A stretch of 64,000 bases of DNA from Paraeggerthella hongkongensis. Lineage in GTDB: Bacteria; Actinomycetota; Coriobacteriia; Coriobacteriales; Eggerthellaceae. The DNA is taken from positions 124,001 through 188,000 of the forward strand of contig NZ_QICD01000002.1 in the NCBI RefSeq assembly GCF_003726035.1, given 5' to 3'. The position numbers were made by a program, and so were the translations under genes. Of this stretch, positions 52,544 to 63,724 are shown in pieces; within the stretch, counting starts at the first letter, position 1; every line of letters begins with the position of its first letter. The notes beneath the pieces were generated by a model. The model was not told the origin of the DNA and made no database searches. It saw nothing but the letters and a program-made list of their open reading frames with translations.

Positions 52544-55500
52544 TTACGCCTTCTCGACGTCCACGAGGAACGCCTTGTACTCGGGCACGAACGTGTTGGG
52601 ATCGCCCACGTTCGGCGGCAGGTCGTTCACCACGTCGCCCGTGCCGAACTCTCCCGCCCAACCGAAGTGATGGGTCATGCCCACCTGGTGAACCGTCTGG
52701 CCGTTCACGGTGAACGGCTTGAAGCGCGGCGTCACCAGCGCATGCACCTTGACCGAACCGCGGTTGTTGAACACGCGCACCAGATCGCCGTTGGCGATGC
52801 CCTTCTCGGCCGCCAGCTCTTCGGACATCTCGATGAACTGCTCGGGAGACGCCTCGAGCAAAGCCGGGCAGCAGCGGGTCTGGCCGCCGGTCTGCCAATG
52901 CTCGGTGACCGAATAGGTGGTCACGGCGATAGGATACTGGCTGCGGTCGCCCTTCTTCACCGACTCGTACTCGGCGAAGCGGATGCACGGCGAGTTCTGC
53001 GAGCCGTTCATCTGGTTGTCAGCCGGGCTCTCGAAGGGCTCGTAATGCTCGGGAACCGGACCGTCGTTCATGCCGTAGCTGATCAGACGGGCGTTTTGCT
53101 CCCACAACATGAAGAACGCCTTGTTGTTCGGCGGAACGGGAGTGCCGTTTTTAGCCGTCACGAAGTCGGCCACGTCCACCTGGTCCCACTTCTCGCCGGT
53201 CCACTCGACCAGCTTCTTCTGCGGGTTCCAAGGCTTGCCCGCCAGGTCGGCGGACGCGCGGTTGTACAGGATGCGGCGGTTCGACGGCCAGCAGTACGCC
53301 CACTCGGAGTTCAAACCGATGCCCGACTTGTCCTCGGTGTTGCGGCGGCCGATAGGCTGCTCGGCCGGATCGAGCGGGGCCTTCTTGTTGGCCCAGAAAC
53401 CGGTGTAGATCCACATGGCGCACGCCGTGGTGCCGTCCGCCTGCAAATCGCCGTAGGTGCCCAGCAGATCCACATCGGCCTTGCCGAAGTCGGACGAGGC
53501 GATCTTGTAGCCGTTGAGCGCCCATGCCACGGGACGCGGGTCGATCTTGCCGTCCACGTAGTAGTCCCACTTCGCGTTCAGAATGGGATCGGGGTTGGCG
53601 CCGCCCTCCTTCTTGTACAGGTCCACGATGCTGGTCCACAGCAGGTCGCAGATCTCGTAGTCGGGCTTCGCCTCCTCCCACGGCTCGACGGCCGCGTAGC
53701 GGTACTGCAGCCAACGGCCCGAGTTCAGGATGATGCCGGGCTTCTCGTAGATGAGCGCGGCGGGCAGGAAGTACACCGTCGTGTCGATCTGGGAGGCGTC
53801 CATGTCGGGAGCGTCCCAGAAGCTGGCGGATTCCGTGATGACCCAGTCGGCCACGACCAGCCAGTCGAGCTTTGCCATGGAGCGGCGCACGTTGCCGGCG
53901 TTCGGAGCGGAGTGGCACGGGTTCATGCCCCAGTTGAAGTAACCCTTGATAACGCCCTTGTTCATCAGCTCGAACGAGCTCATGATGGTGTAGTCCGGGC
54001 TCTTGGGAACCTTCGGCCACCAATCGTAGCCGTAGTCGTTCTCGACCGTGGCCGCGTCGCCCCACCATTCCTTGAGCGAGGACACCAAGAACTTCGGCTT
54101 GTTGGTGTAGTAGCCGTCGGCGTACGTTTCCTTCTCGCACCAATCGCGCAGCGTGGGCGTGCCGTACTCGGTCGGCCACTTGAGGTAGGCCGGATGCTCG
54201 TGCACCATCATGCCCATGTCCGTCGCGCCCTGCACGTTCGGCTCGCCGCGCATGGCGTTCACGCCGCCGCCCGGCATGCCCGCGTTGCCCAGCAGAAGCT
54301 GCAGGATGGACATGGCGCGGCAGTTCTGAGCGCCGTAGTGATGCTGCGTCTGACCGAGCGCGTACAGGATGGTGCCGGACTTGTCGGGAGCGCCCGTAGC
54401 GGCGTACGTGGCGTACACCTTCTCGAGCAGACCCTTGTCCATGCCGCAGATGCTGGACACCGTGTCCAGGTCATAGCGGGAATAATGCTTCTTGAACTGC
54501 TGGAACACGCACATCGGATCCTGGAGGGTCTCGTCTTTCTTGGGCGTTTCCAGCGTCAGGGGCGTGAACGCCGGCGTGCCGGGCTTGTTCACCCAGGCGT
54601 AGTCGCCGCCCTCGGAGGTGTCCCACTTCGCCTCGGATTCCACCTGGTAGTGCCAGCTATGGTTGTTGTACGTAGCCGTCTTGTCGTCGAAGCCCGAGAA
54701 TATGCCCGTGTTCACATCGAACGAGTATTCGGAATCGAGCAGGTACGAGGCGTTCGTGTAGTTCAACACGTACTCGTGCTGCCACAGATCGTTTTCGATG
54801 ATGTAGTTGTACAGACCGCCGTAGAAGGCGATGTCGGTGCCCGAACGGATGGGGCAGTAGATGTCCGCCATCTCGGCCGAGCGGGTATAGCGGGGGTCGA
54901 CGACGATCCACGTCGCGCCCCGGTCGAGCGCCTTCTGCACCCATTTGGCGGAAACAGGATGGTTCTCGACGTTGTTGGAACCGATCGTCATGATGACGTC
55001 GGCGTTCTGGTAGTCGCACCAATGGCCCGTCATCGAGCCGCGACCGAATGAAGCTGCCAGACCGGCAACCGTGGGGCTGTGTCAAACACGAGCCTGGTTG
55101 TCGACGGCTATCACCCCTAACGAGCGCATCATCTTCAAGATGAGGTACTCTTCCTCGGAGTTCTGCTGGCTGCCGCCCAGGCTCGCGATGCCGGGCGTGC
55201 GGTTGACCGTGACGCCGTTGGACGTCTCCTCGAACGTGGCGTCGCGCGTCTGCTTGACCCAGCGCGCGATCTCCGCGATAGCGTCGTCCCAGGAGATGTC
55301 TTCCCATGCGGAAGAACCGGGGCGCCGCACGAGCGGCTTCGTCTTGCGGTTCGGGTTCTTGATGACCTCGCGCGTCTGAGGATCAACCACGTTGCGCAAC
55401 TGGAACATCGTCGCGCCCTTCGGGCACAAACCGCCCTGGTTGATGGGATGATCGGGGTCGCCTTCGAGGTTGATCAGCTCGCCGTCGCGCGTCGAGCAGA

Positions 55501-55681
55501 TAACGCCGCACCCGCCCGAGCAGTAACAGCAGATGTTCGTGTACTCCTCGGTGTTCACGAGCTTCCAGTCTGAAGACGGCTCTACCGCGAACGCCTCCGA
55601 CTGAGAGGACAGCTCAAACGCCATGGTCGCAGCTGCCGCTGCGCCAGCGGCTTTGAAAAAGCCCCTGCGTGACAGGTTCAT
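52544..55681 (-). CDS. fdnG: Formate dehydrogenase-N-type catalytic subunit, selenoprotein (Sec200)
   Basis: Oxidises formate at a Mo/W-bis-MGD centre facing the outside. The frame is interrupted by TGA at 55082-55084 in DNQARV-U-HSPTVAGLA, exactly where E. coli FdnG has Sec196; here it is codon 200. Read through, the product is 1045 aa. The N-terminus has a Tat signal (SRRGFFKAAG) and the [4Fe-4S] motif CCYCSGGCGVIC ... CPKG. The start ATG at 55681 follows AAGGAGAACGAGG. It heads fdnG-fdnH-fdnI-fdhE-fdhD. Confidence 0.96.
55055..55084 (-). promoter_or_regulatory. bSECIS of fdnG
   Basis: On the minus strand UGA (55084-55082) is followed after 14 nt by UGCC, loop GGUCU, GGCA (55067-55055). 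The loop GGUCU is identical to that of the E. coli fdhF SECIS and is at the expected distance, so SelB recognition is very likely. Confidence 0.88.
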
Positions 55682-56091
55682 GTCCTCGTTCTCCTTCCTT
55701 CTCGTCCAGTGAATGCACGCTTCGGGAACCAACGAGCGAAACGGCGCCGAGGGCATGGGAGACGTCGTCTTGTTCGCATGGTGCCAGGCTCGCATGCAGG
55801 GTCGCGGGCAGCAGCCCTCCGCTGCCTCGCTGTCGCGATCGTACCAGTTCGGCAGAAAGCGACCTCATCAGTTTCTGATGAAACGGGGGTCTTTATGCGT
55901 ATACATGCGTAACCGGGCTATTTTTACTCGGTGAACGGCATTCCATCAAAAATGCCCTCTGACGAGGTGCGAAGGCCAACGGCGCGTTTCAGGCGGCAAA
56001 CGGCGCGCAGGAAAACGGGAGCGGTAGCAGCGACCCTTCCGGGAGGCGAATGAGGACTCGTCTGCACATTGCATACGGCAAGAACGGGTTG
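55682..56091 (-). promoter_or_regulatory. fdnG upstream region with promoter
   Basis: No gene is supported in these 410 bp. On the minus strand TTGATG (55949-55944) and TAAAAA (55926-55921) have a 17-bp spacer and form a good promoter, placing the start about 230 bp upstream of fdnG. The leader contains a 7-bp inverted repeat TCATCAG/CTGATGA (55865-55871, 55875-55881), which may be an operator or attenuator. Confidence 0.55.
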
Positions 56092-56940
56092 CTACAGGTC
56101 CTCGATGACTTTGGCGGAAACCACATTGCTCGGCGATATGAGGATGGCGCCGACTTTGCCGATCTCCGGCGCGTCGACATAGAAGGTTCCGGAAAGCGTT
56201 TCACCCATGACGAACAATCCTTCGTCCTGCGTCGACACCACGATATCAACCCCGGATACTCCTTCGAGATGAGCCTTGTCGTTGGTCACCGCCACGATGA
56301 AATCAACCTTGTGCTCGACGAAATACGCCACCTGCTTCTCGACCGTGCGCTTCGACAGCGGGCGGTCCACGCTGAACACCCCAAACCGATGCGAGCCCTT
56401 CTTGAGAATCGTGCCCTCGGCGTAGCGCTCGGGAGATTCCGTATCCAACTCGAATACCGTGGCGCCCTTGCCCTCGTAGCTTGAGCGAGCCTCCTCAACC
56501 GTCAACGGCTTCTTCGCTTTCGATGCCGTAGAGCTAGCCGCCGACGACGCCGTTTCAAGCGCGCTGTTCTTGCGAGCCGTTTCGTCAAGCGCATCGGGCT
56601 TCGCGCGCGCGGCATCGGCTTCGGGAACCGAAACAGCTGCCGAACCCGCCGATTGCCCGCCCTCGAGGCTCTTGGGCGCTTCGGACTCTTGAGGCGAAAT
56701 CGACCCGACAGGCGCGTCCGGGACAAGCGCATCGTCAACATCGGTATCGTCGGGCGGAACGGTGCCCGCGTACACGATGGCCGTGTAGCCGTCCATGCTG
56801 CCGAACGTGTCATCAATGTTCGAAGCCGCAACATTCCACGAATGCCCAGCGACCAGGTACCATCCCAAGCCGCCCAAACTGAGCACGATCAAGGCGGCGA
56901 ACACCGCCAGCGCTATTTTTTCGCGTGATTGAGGAGACAT
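56092..56940 (-). CDS. Membrane-anchored hypothetical protein
   Basis: A 282-aa protein with one N-terminal TM helix (ALAVFAALIVLSLGGLGWYLV), a 100-residue Ala/Ser/Pro/Glu linker, and a C-terminal globular domain (about 160-282) with HRFGVFSVDRPL, KVDFIVAVTNDKAHLEGVSG and DIVVSTQDEGLFVMGET. The last part faintly recalls 5'-nucleotidase or CapA-like metallophosphoesterase modules, but no metal-binding motif is visible. A 128-bp gap separates it from the EamA-GNAT gene upstream. Confidence 0.6.
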   Translation of the reverse strand: MSPQSREKIALAVFAALIVLSLGGLGWYLVAGHSWNVAASNIDDTFGSMDGYTAIVYAGTVPPDDTDVDDALVPDAPVGSISPQESEAPKSLEGGQSAGSAAVSVPEADAARAKPDALDETARKNSALETASSAASSTASKAKKPLTVEEARSSYEGKGATVFELDTESPERYAEGTILKKGSHRFGVFSVDRPLSKRTVEKQVAYFVEHKVDFIVAVTNDKAHLEGVSGVDIVVSTQDEGLFVMGETLSGTFYVDAPEIGKVGAILISPSNVVSAKVIEDL

Positions 56941-57068
56941 AATGCCGGTTATTATACCCTTGTGCGCGCAGGGCGGCGGCGGATGCGCAAACCAGACAGA
57001 ATCTCGACAGGTTCCAACGCCGGCGCGCGCCTTTGTCGATGCGTCCGACCGAGGCGCGCGCTAACCTG

Positions 57069-58673
57069 CTACCAGCACTTTTCGTAAACCACCCTGCGTT
57101 TCACACGGCCCAGCCTATCGCGTATCTCGATATCGCCGCAGAACACGTAGCCGCACTTCTCAAGCAGTGCGCGCATGGGCTGGTTCTCGGGGTAGACGTC
57201 GGCGCGCAGGCTGCGCCTCCCGGCATCGCGCGCGATGCGCTCCGCCGTGCCCAGGATATAGGCGCCCACGCCGCACCTGCGCGCCTTCTCCTGAACGCAC
57301 ACCCAGTGCAACGCGGCGTAATCAGGCTCTCCATCAGGCGGTTCAGGCGAATCGGTGAGCCACCGCGCGCCCGTTGCGCGCCCGTACGCGGGATCTCCCG
57401 CCGGGTTCACAGCGAACATGCCCAGCACGCGCTCGACGGGCTCCTCCGAATCACCGTCGCTCGCCTCGCCCGCCGTCACCACCACGTACGTCTTGCCAGC
57501 ATCGATCGAGCGCATGATGCGCCGCGACGACGGGTACTTTTTCAGCCCTTCGTCAACTCCAAGGCGCGCAATAGCGCGGTGGGTTTCCTCCTGCAGCAGC
57601 TGCACGCGCCTGAAGTCGTCGCGCTTCGCCCTGCGCGCGGCGTAGTATCCCAGCTCGGACGCACGGCCTTGGAACAGCGGAAGGTCCTCGGAGGCACCGT
57701 CGTAGGCAGCCGCCCCTTTTGCGCCTTCCTGGCCCCGCTCGGTGATCATGAATATCATGGCCACGATCATCGCGCAGCCCACGACGTCGAACACCCCGAC
57801 GGGAGTGCCCAGCCACACGGCAGAGATCACCGTCGCCGCAACCGGCTCCACGCACCCCACCAAACCCGCGCGCACGGGGCCCGCGTCGGTGATCCCCTGC
57901 AAATAGAACAGGTACGCGGCGAACGTGCCTACGAGCACCATGGCGATCAACACGCCCACCACCGACGGATTCAGATCGACCGGTATGGTCCACGGCTGCA
58001 CCACTGCGGTGGACACCACGCCTCCCATGAGCATGGCCAAGCCGGTCACGATGAAGCTGCCCCATTTCTCCAGCGCCTTGCCGGGCAGCAACGTGTAGAA
58101 CGCCAGCGCGATAGCCGAAATTAATCCCCAGAACAGCGCCTCGGGAGGGATGGCCAAAGACCCCAGATCGCCCTTCGTGGAAACGATGACCGTGCCCGCC
58201 ATGGCCAGCACGAGCCCGATGCCCTGACGAAGGCTGGGCAGGCGCCGCGTGCGAAGGCACACGTACAGCATGATGATGATCAGGCCCAGTCGCTCGAGAA
58301 CGGTGCCCGTCCCCGCGTTGGTGTACGAGATGGCGGTCAAGTAGCTCACCTGGGTCAACAGCACGCCCAGCATCGCGAACGCCGCGATGCGCCCGAGCGA
58401 GCGCTTGTCCCGGAACACGGCTGCAAGGTTGCGCGGCTCGCGCACCATGCACACCACCAGAAACAGGCACGCGGCCAGCAAAAGACGCACGCACGTGATC
58501 CAGGAAACGGGGATGCCGCCCTCGCCCGTGAGCATCTGGGCGCACGTACCGGAGAAGCCCCAGCAGATGCCGCCCAGCGCAGCGAACACTACGCCTCGAA
58601 AAATGCGCCCGCGCGACCGTTCGCTCGAAGAACCCCCGTCGTTCGCGCTCGTCGCCTCAGCTACCTGGCTCAT
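57069..58673 (-). CDS. EamA (DMT) transporter fused to a GNAT acetyltransferase
   Basis: A 534-aa fusion. Residues 20-310 form a ten-helix EamA transporter (GGICWGFSGTCAQML, AYLFYLQGITDAGPVRAGLV). Residues about 360-534 form a GNAT domain with the acetyl-CoA loop VQEKARRCGVGAYILGTAER and YPENQPMRALLEKCGY. The start at 58673 follows GGGAGGG. The next gene upstream is a paralogue with the same fusion. An exporter coupled to acetylation of its cargo is a reasonable inference. Confidence 0.88.
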   Translation of the reverse strand: MSQVAEATSANDGGSSSERSRGRIFRGVVFAALGGICWGFSGTCAQMLTGEGGIPVSWITCVRLLLAACLFLVVCMVREPRNLAAVFRDKRSLGRIAAFAMLGVLLTQVSYLTAISYTNAGTGTVLERLGLIIIMLYVCLRTRRLPSLRQGIGLVLAMAGTVIVSTKGDLGSLAIPPEALFWGLISAIALAFYTLLPGKALEKWGSFIVTGLAMLMGGVVSTAVVQPWTIPVDLNPSVVGVLIAMVLVGTFAAYLFYLQGITDAGPVRAGLVGCVEPVAATVISAVWLGTPVGVFDVVGCAMIVAMIFMITERGQEGAKGAAAYDGASEDLPLFQGRASELGYYAARRAKRDDFRRVQLLQEETHRAIARLGVDEGLKKYPSSRRIMRSIDAGKTYVVVTAGEASDGDSEEPVERVLGMFAVNPAGDPAYGRATGARWLTDSPEPPDGEPDYAALHWVCVQEKARRCGVGAYILGTAERIARDAGRRSLRADVYPENQPMRALLEKCGYVFCGDIEIRDRLGRVKRRVVYEKCW

Positions 58674-58910
58674 TCCGACCCTCCCCTCGCGCATTCCGTC
58701 ATGCCGAGCGAAGCGCTTCGGGGCATGAGGTCGGGGTGCGTGCTCTCCGGCTAACTGTCCATCGATTCGTCGCGTTCGTTCGGGGTGACGCTTGCCTGTT
58801 CGTCAGCACATTCTCGCATGCGGGAACAGCTTCGGTAAAGGACTTTCCGCATACTTTGAGAACTTTTTTGCAGTTGAACGAAAACGCCCCGTCAAACGGC
58901 TGTTTTAAAG

Positions 58911-60455
58911 CTACGAGCGCAAAACCCTCTCGTACGCGACGCGATGCTTCTCCCGTCCGAACACGTCGCGTATCACCATGGAGCCGCATCGCTCGTAACC
59001 GTGCTTCTCCAAGAGCTTCTGCATGGGAAGGTTCTGCGGGTACACATCGGCGCGCACGCTCAAACGGCCTCCTGCGCGCGCGATCTGATCGGCCTTGTCC
59101 AAAATGAACATGCCCACGCCGCGTCGCCGCGCGTGACGGTCGACCGAGACCCAATGCAGCTCGGCGTAGGGCTGCGGACTGGCCTTCGTGTCGGTAAGCC
59201 ACGCGCCGTCAAGCTCGTTGTCGTAGTTCTTGTCGGGCGAAAACGAAACCGCGAACACCGCGATGACGCGGCCGTTGCCGTCCTCGATCACATGCGTGGT
59301 GCCGTTCTTTATGCTGTGCATGAGACGGCGCGCCGAGGGGTACTTCTTGCTGCGCCCTTCATCGATCCCCAGCTCGGCGAACGTTTCATGCCCCACGTCC
59401 AGCAACGCCGCAACGCGATCGAAGTCCTCGCGCACAGCCGGGCGCGCGGAGTAGTAGCCCAGAACCGACGCCCGACCGGCGAACAACGGCGGATCGTCGA
59501 AATCCGCAGCCGGCGCACCAGCCGCATCGCCGGGCGCCGCCTTCGGCTCGCGCTCGGTCACCAAGAAGATCATGACCACGATCATGACGCAGCCCAGCAT
59601 GTCCCAAGCCGAAACGGAAGCGTGCAGCCAGAAGAGCGCCAGCAACGTAGCCGATACCGGCTCCACGCAGCAGAGCAGGCTCGCCTTCACCGGGCCGGCA
59701 TCCGCCACGCCCTGCAGGTACAGCATGTACGCGCCCAGCGTGCCCACCAGCACGATGGCCACAAGCGCTGCCAGCGCGCCGCCCGAAAGCTGGACCGGCA
59801 CCGTCCAGGGTTGGAACACCGCAGAGGCCGCCGATCCGCCGAACAGCATGGCCAGGCCCGTCACCAGCATGGCGCCCCATTTCTTCAGGACGCGCACGGG
59901 CATGAGCGTGTAAAAGGACAGCGCGACGGCAGACAGAAGACCCCAGGCCAGGCCCTCCACCGGAATGGCCAGGCCGCCGAAGTCGCCCTGGGTCGCGATG
60001 ACCAGCATGCCGCCAAGGGCAAGCAGCAGGCCGCCCGCTTCGCGCAGCTTCGGGAAGCGGCGCTTGCGCAGGCACACGTACAGCATGATGAAGACGAGTC
60101 CCACCTGCTCGAGCGTGGTGCCCACTCCTGCGCTCGTGTACTCGATGGCGTACAGGTAGCTGATCTGCGTGAGCACGACGCCGAACACCGCGAAGGCGGC
60201 TATCTCGGCAAGCGAGCGCCAGTCGCGAAACACCGCAACCAGATCGCGCCAATTGCGCATAGCGGTTATGGTCAGGAAGAACGCGGCGGCTATCAGCATG
60301 CGCACGCAGGTGATCCATGTCGCCGGCGCGCCGTACTCCATGAGCAACTGCGCGCAGGTGCCTGAAAAACCCCAGCAGATGCCGCCCGCCAACGCGCACG
60401 CCACACCGCGCGCCACATGGCGCCTTCCGCCCGTCGCCGCTACCGCTTCCGCCAC
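58911..60455 (-). CDS. EamA (DMT) transporter fused to a GNAT acetyltransferase (paralogue)
   Basis: A 514-aa paralogue of the preceding gene, with the same domain order: EamA helices (GGICWGFSGTCAQLLMEYG, YMLYLQGVADAGPVKASLL) and a C-terminal GNAT domain with VDRHARRRGVGMFILDKADQ and YPQNLPMQKLLEKHGY. The two genes are tandem, 237 bp apart, and differ mainly in the linker. The gap has no gene; a GC-rich stretch near 58880-58910 may hold a weak terminator. Confidence 0.88.
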   Translation of the reverse strand: MAEAVAATGGRRHVARGVACALAGGICWGFSGTCAQLLMEYGAPATWITCVRMLIAAAFFLTITAMRNWRDLVAVFRDWRSLAEIAAFAVFGVVLTQISYLYAIEYTSAGVGTTLEQVGLVFIMLYVCLRKRRFPKLREAGGLLLALGGMLVIATQGDFGGLAIPVEGLAWGLLSAVALSFYTLMPVRVLKKWGAMLVTGLAMLFGGSAASAVFQPWTVPVQLSGGALAALVAIVLVGTLGAYMLYLQGVADAGPVKASLLCCVEPVSATLLALFWLHASVSAWDMLGCVMIVVMIFLVTEREPKAAPGDAAGAPAADFDDPPLFAGRASVLGYYSARPAVREDFDRVAALLDVGHETFAELGIDEGRSKKYPSARRLMHSIKNGTTHVIEDGNGRVIAVFAVSFSPDKNYDNELDGAWLTDTKASPQPYAELHWVSVDRHARRRGVGMFILDKADQIARAGGRLSVRADVYPQNLPMQKLLEKHGYERCGSMVIRDVFGREKHRVAYERVLRS

Positions 60456-60616
60456 GTCTCCTCCGACTCTCGATCGATTCCGAATGCTTCCCCGGCCCCG
60501 TCAAGCGCCAAGGCCGCCGCGTATAGTCTCACGCGCGACGGCCTTGGTAAAGACAAGAATCGGTAAATTCTCGCAATATATGCATTGCGCCGCATAAACG
60601 GCGCGAAATCCGCCCG

Positions 60617-63496
60617 CTAGCCCAGCATGCGCTTCACGAACGAACCGGTATGGCTGCCCTCGACTTGGGCCACTTCTTCCGGCGTGCCCTGCGCCACGAT
60701 CGTGCCGCCGCGGTCGCCGCCTTCGGGACCCAGGTCCACGATGCGGTCCGCGCACTTGATGACGTCCAAGTTATGCTCGATGACCAGCACGGTGTTGCCC
60801 GCGTCCACCAAGCGCTGCAGCACGACGAGCAGCTGGCGCACGTCCTCGAAATGCAAACCCGTGGTGGGCTCGTCCAGAATGTAGAACGTCTTGCCGGTCT
60901 GGCGACGTTGCAGTTCGCTGGCCAGCTTGACGCGTTGAGCCTCGCCGCCCGACAGCGTGGTAGCGGGCTGTCCCAGGCGGATATAGCCCAGCCCCACGTC
61001 GAACAGCGTTTGCAGCTTGCGCTTGATACCGGGAATGTTCTCGAAGAACGCCAAGGCGTCCTCCACCGTCATGTCGAGCACGTCGGCGATGTTCTTACCG
61101 CGGTAGGTGACCTGCAAGGTCTCGCGATTGTAGCGCGCACCGCCGCACACTTCGCACGGCACGTAGATGTCCGGCAGAAAGTGCATCTCGATCTTGATCT
61201 GACCGTCTCCCTTGCACGCCTCGCAGCGACCGCCGTTCACGTTGAAGCTGAACCGTCCAGGCCCGTAGCCGCGCGCCTTCGACTCCTGCGTCGAGGAGAA
61301 CAGCGCGCGAATATCGTCCCACAAGCCGATGTACGTGGCAGCATTCGAGCGCGGGGTCCGTCCGATGGGGCTCTGGTCGATGTTGATGACCTTGTCGATC
61401 TTGTCCAGGCCGGTGATCTTGCGGTACGCTCCCGTGCGACGATGCGCGCGGTTCACGCGGTTCGCCAGCGCCGGAGCCAGCGTGTCGGTGACCAGCGAGC
61501 TTTTACCCGAACCCGACACGCCCGTCACCACGGTCAACGTGCCGAAGGGGATTTCGAGGGTGACGTTCTTCAGGTTGTTCTCGGTCGCACCCGTCAGCTT
61601 GAGCGATCCCCTGCGCGGCTTTCGGCGCGTCTCGGGCACCTCGATGGCGCGACGGCCCGACAGGTAGTCGGCAGTAAGCGACCCTTCCGTGCGCATGACC
61701 TCCTCCGGGGTGCCGGCGGCCACCACTTCCCCGCCGTGCTCGCCCGCACCCGGACCCATGTCCACCACGAAGTCGGCGCTTCGGATGGTGTCTTCGTCAT
61801 GCTCGACCACGATGACGGTATTGCCCAGGTCGCGAAGATGCTCGAGCGTGGCGATAAGGCGCTCGTTGTCCCGTTGGTGCAAGCCGATGGACGGCTCGTC
61901 CAAAATGTAGAGAACGCCCATAAGGCCCGCTCCGATCTGCGTGGCCAAACGGATGCGCTGCGCTTCGCCGCCCGACAGCGTGGCCGTGGCGCGCTCGAGC
62001 GTCAGGTAATCCAAGCCCACGTCGACCAAGAACTTCAGGCGAGCTTTGATCTCCTTCACGATAGGTCCGGCGATATGGCCGTCCTGGCCGTCAAAGGAAA
62101 GCCCCTCGAAGTACCGCAGGGAATCAGCCGCGCTCATTTCCGTTACGTCGTGGATCGACTTTCCGCCCACGGTCACGGCCAGGATCTCCGGCTTCAGGCG
62201 CTTGCCGCCGCACGTCTGGCACGGCACCACGGCAAAGTAGGTGGCCAGCTTCTCGCGCTGGGAATCGCTTTGAGCCTCCTGGTAGCGGCGTTGCACGGCA
62301 GCCAGCGCGCCCTCCCACTCGATGTACCAGTAGGTTTCGCGCCCGTCCACCGTCACGTAGTCGACGCGAACCTTTTGACCGTCCAGCCCATGCAATAGAG
62401 CGTCCTGAGCCTTCTTGGGCATATCCTCCCACGGAGTGTCCTCGTCCGTGCCCATGTGCTCGGCCACCGCGCGCAGTACCTGGGGGTAGTAGTTGCCGGT
62501 CTTGAACGGGGCGATCACGCCCTCGGCCAAGGTGAGCGACGGATCGGGAACCACGAGCGACGCATCCACTTCCTCGCGGCTTCCGATGCCCAGGCAATCC
62601 GGGCAGGCGCCGTAAGGGGCGTTGAAACTGAAATCGCGCGGCTGCAGCTCGTCCATGGAATGGCCATGCTCGGGACACGCGAGCGCCAGGGAGAAGATGT
62701 GCTCCCCTTCGCCCAAACCGCCCGTGGCGCCGCTCGACTTGCCGCCGCCCTCGCCGAGCGGCTTTCCATCCTCGCCCAGCACCTGCACGAGCACGCGCCC
62801 CTCCGCCAGCTTCGTCGCCAGCTCCACCGCTTCGGCAATGCGGCTCGTCGCGCCGTCCTTCAACTGCACACGATCCACCACCACGTCGATGAAGTGCTTG
62901 ATCTTCTTGTTGAGCGTACGCGGCTCGCCGTCAAGCTTCACGATTTCGCCGTCGATGCGAACGCGGCCGAAGCCCTCCTTTTGCAAATCGGCGAACAGCT
63001 TCGTGAACTCGCCTTTGCGACCGGCCACCACCGGCGCCATGATAATGGCCTTCGCGTCGGGCGCGAGCGCCAGAATCTCGTCGGTCACCTGGTCGGTTGT
63101 CTGCTTCTTGATGACGCGCCCGCACTCAGGACAGTGCGGCACGCCCACGCGCGCGAACAGCAACCGCAGATAATCGTAGATCTCGGTGGTGGTGCCCACC
63201 GTGGAACGCGGGTTCTTGCTCGTGGTCTTCTGGTCGATGGACACCGCCGGCGACAGGCCGTCGATGCTGTCCAGATCGGGTTTGGACATCTGGCCGAGAA
63301 ACATGCGCGCGTAGCTCGAAAGGCTCTCGACGTAACGGCGCTGGCCCTCGGCGTACATCGTATCGAACGCGAGGCTCGACTTGCCGCTGCCCGACAGGCC
63401 CGTGATGACGACCAACTCGTCACGGGGAATGGCGAGGTCGACGTTTTTCAGGTTGTGCTCGCGGGCACCTTTGATAACGATGGCGTTCTGTCCCAT
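60617..63496 (-). CDS. uvrA: Excinuclease ABC subunit A (UvrA)
   Basis: The 959-aa DNA-damage recognition ATPase of nucleotide excision repair. It has two ABC cassettes: Walker [10 protein letters not shown] (about 33-41) and GVSGSGKSS in the second half, two LSGGEAQR signatures, and zinc-binding Cys in [10 protein letters not shown] and [10 protein letters not shown]. The Ala/Asp-rich [16 protein letters not shown] is typical. Full length for the family. The promoter is likely in the 228-bp gap upstream (TACAAT on the minus strand at 63603-63608). Confidence 0.97.
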   Translation of the reverse strand: MGQNAIVIKGAREHNLKNVDLAIPRDELVVITGLSGSGKSSLAFDTMYAEGQRRYVESLSSYARMFLGQMSKPDLDSIDGLSPAVSIDQKTTSKNPRSTVGTTTEIYDYLRLLFARVGVPHCPECGRVIKKQTTDQVTDEILALAPDAKAIIMAPVVAGRKGEFTKLFADLQKEGFGRVRIDGEIVKLDGEPRTLNKKIKHFIDVVVDRVQLKDGATSRIAEAVELATKLAEGRVLVQVLGEDGKPLGEGGGKSSGATGGLGEGEHIFSLALACPEHGHSMDELQPRDFSFNAPYGACPDCLGIGSREEVDASLVVPDPSLTLAEGVIAPFKTGNYYPQVLRAVAEHMGTDEDTPWEDMPKKAQDALLHGLDGQKVRVDYVTVDGRETYWYIEWEGALAAVQRRYQEAQSDSQREKLATYFAVVPCQTCGGKRLKPEILAVTVGGKSIHDVTEMSAADSLRYFEGLSFDGQDGHIAGPIVKEIKARLKFLVDVGLDYLTLERATATLSGGEAQRIRLATQIGAGLMGVLYILDEPSIGLHQRDNERLIATLEHLRDLGNTVIVVEHDEDTIRSADFVVDMGPGAGEHGGEVVAAGTPEEVMRTEGSLTADYLSGRRAIEVPETRRKPRRGSLKLTGATENNLKNVTLEIPFGTLTVVTGVSGSGKSSLVTDTLAPALANRVNRAHRRTGAYRKITGLDKIDKVINIDQSPIGRTPRSNAATYIGLWDDIRALFSSTQESKARGYGPGRFSFNVNGGRCEACKGDGQIKIEMHFLPDIYVPCEVCGGARYNRETLQVTYRGKNIADVLDMTVEDALAFFENIPGIKRKLQTLFDVGLGYIRLGQPATTLSGGEAQRVKLASELQRRQTGKTFYILDEPTTGLHFEDVRQLLVVLQRLVDAGNTVLVIEHNLDVIKCADRIVDLGPEGGDRGGTIVAQGTPEEVAQVEGSHTGSFVKRMLG

Positions 63497-63724
63497 GTGC
63501 GCTTCCGCTCTTTCTTCCTCTATCGTTCAATCGGCATCCCTGCTCCCGGTTCAAGGGAGCAAATATGGATACCTGAAAACTATCATTTCCATGCAATCGT
63601 TCATTGTAGCGCACACGGCCCAGAGATAGCGCAAAAACATTTGTTCGTGTGTTCCTGTTCAAGGTTTACGCACATTTCGTTCGATAGACAACCTCGACGC
63701 ACGAGCTATGGTACAGTGCCGCCT

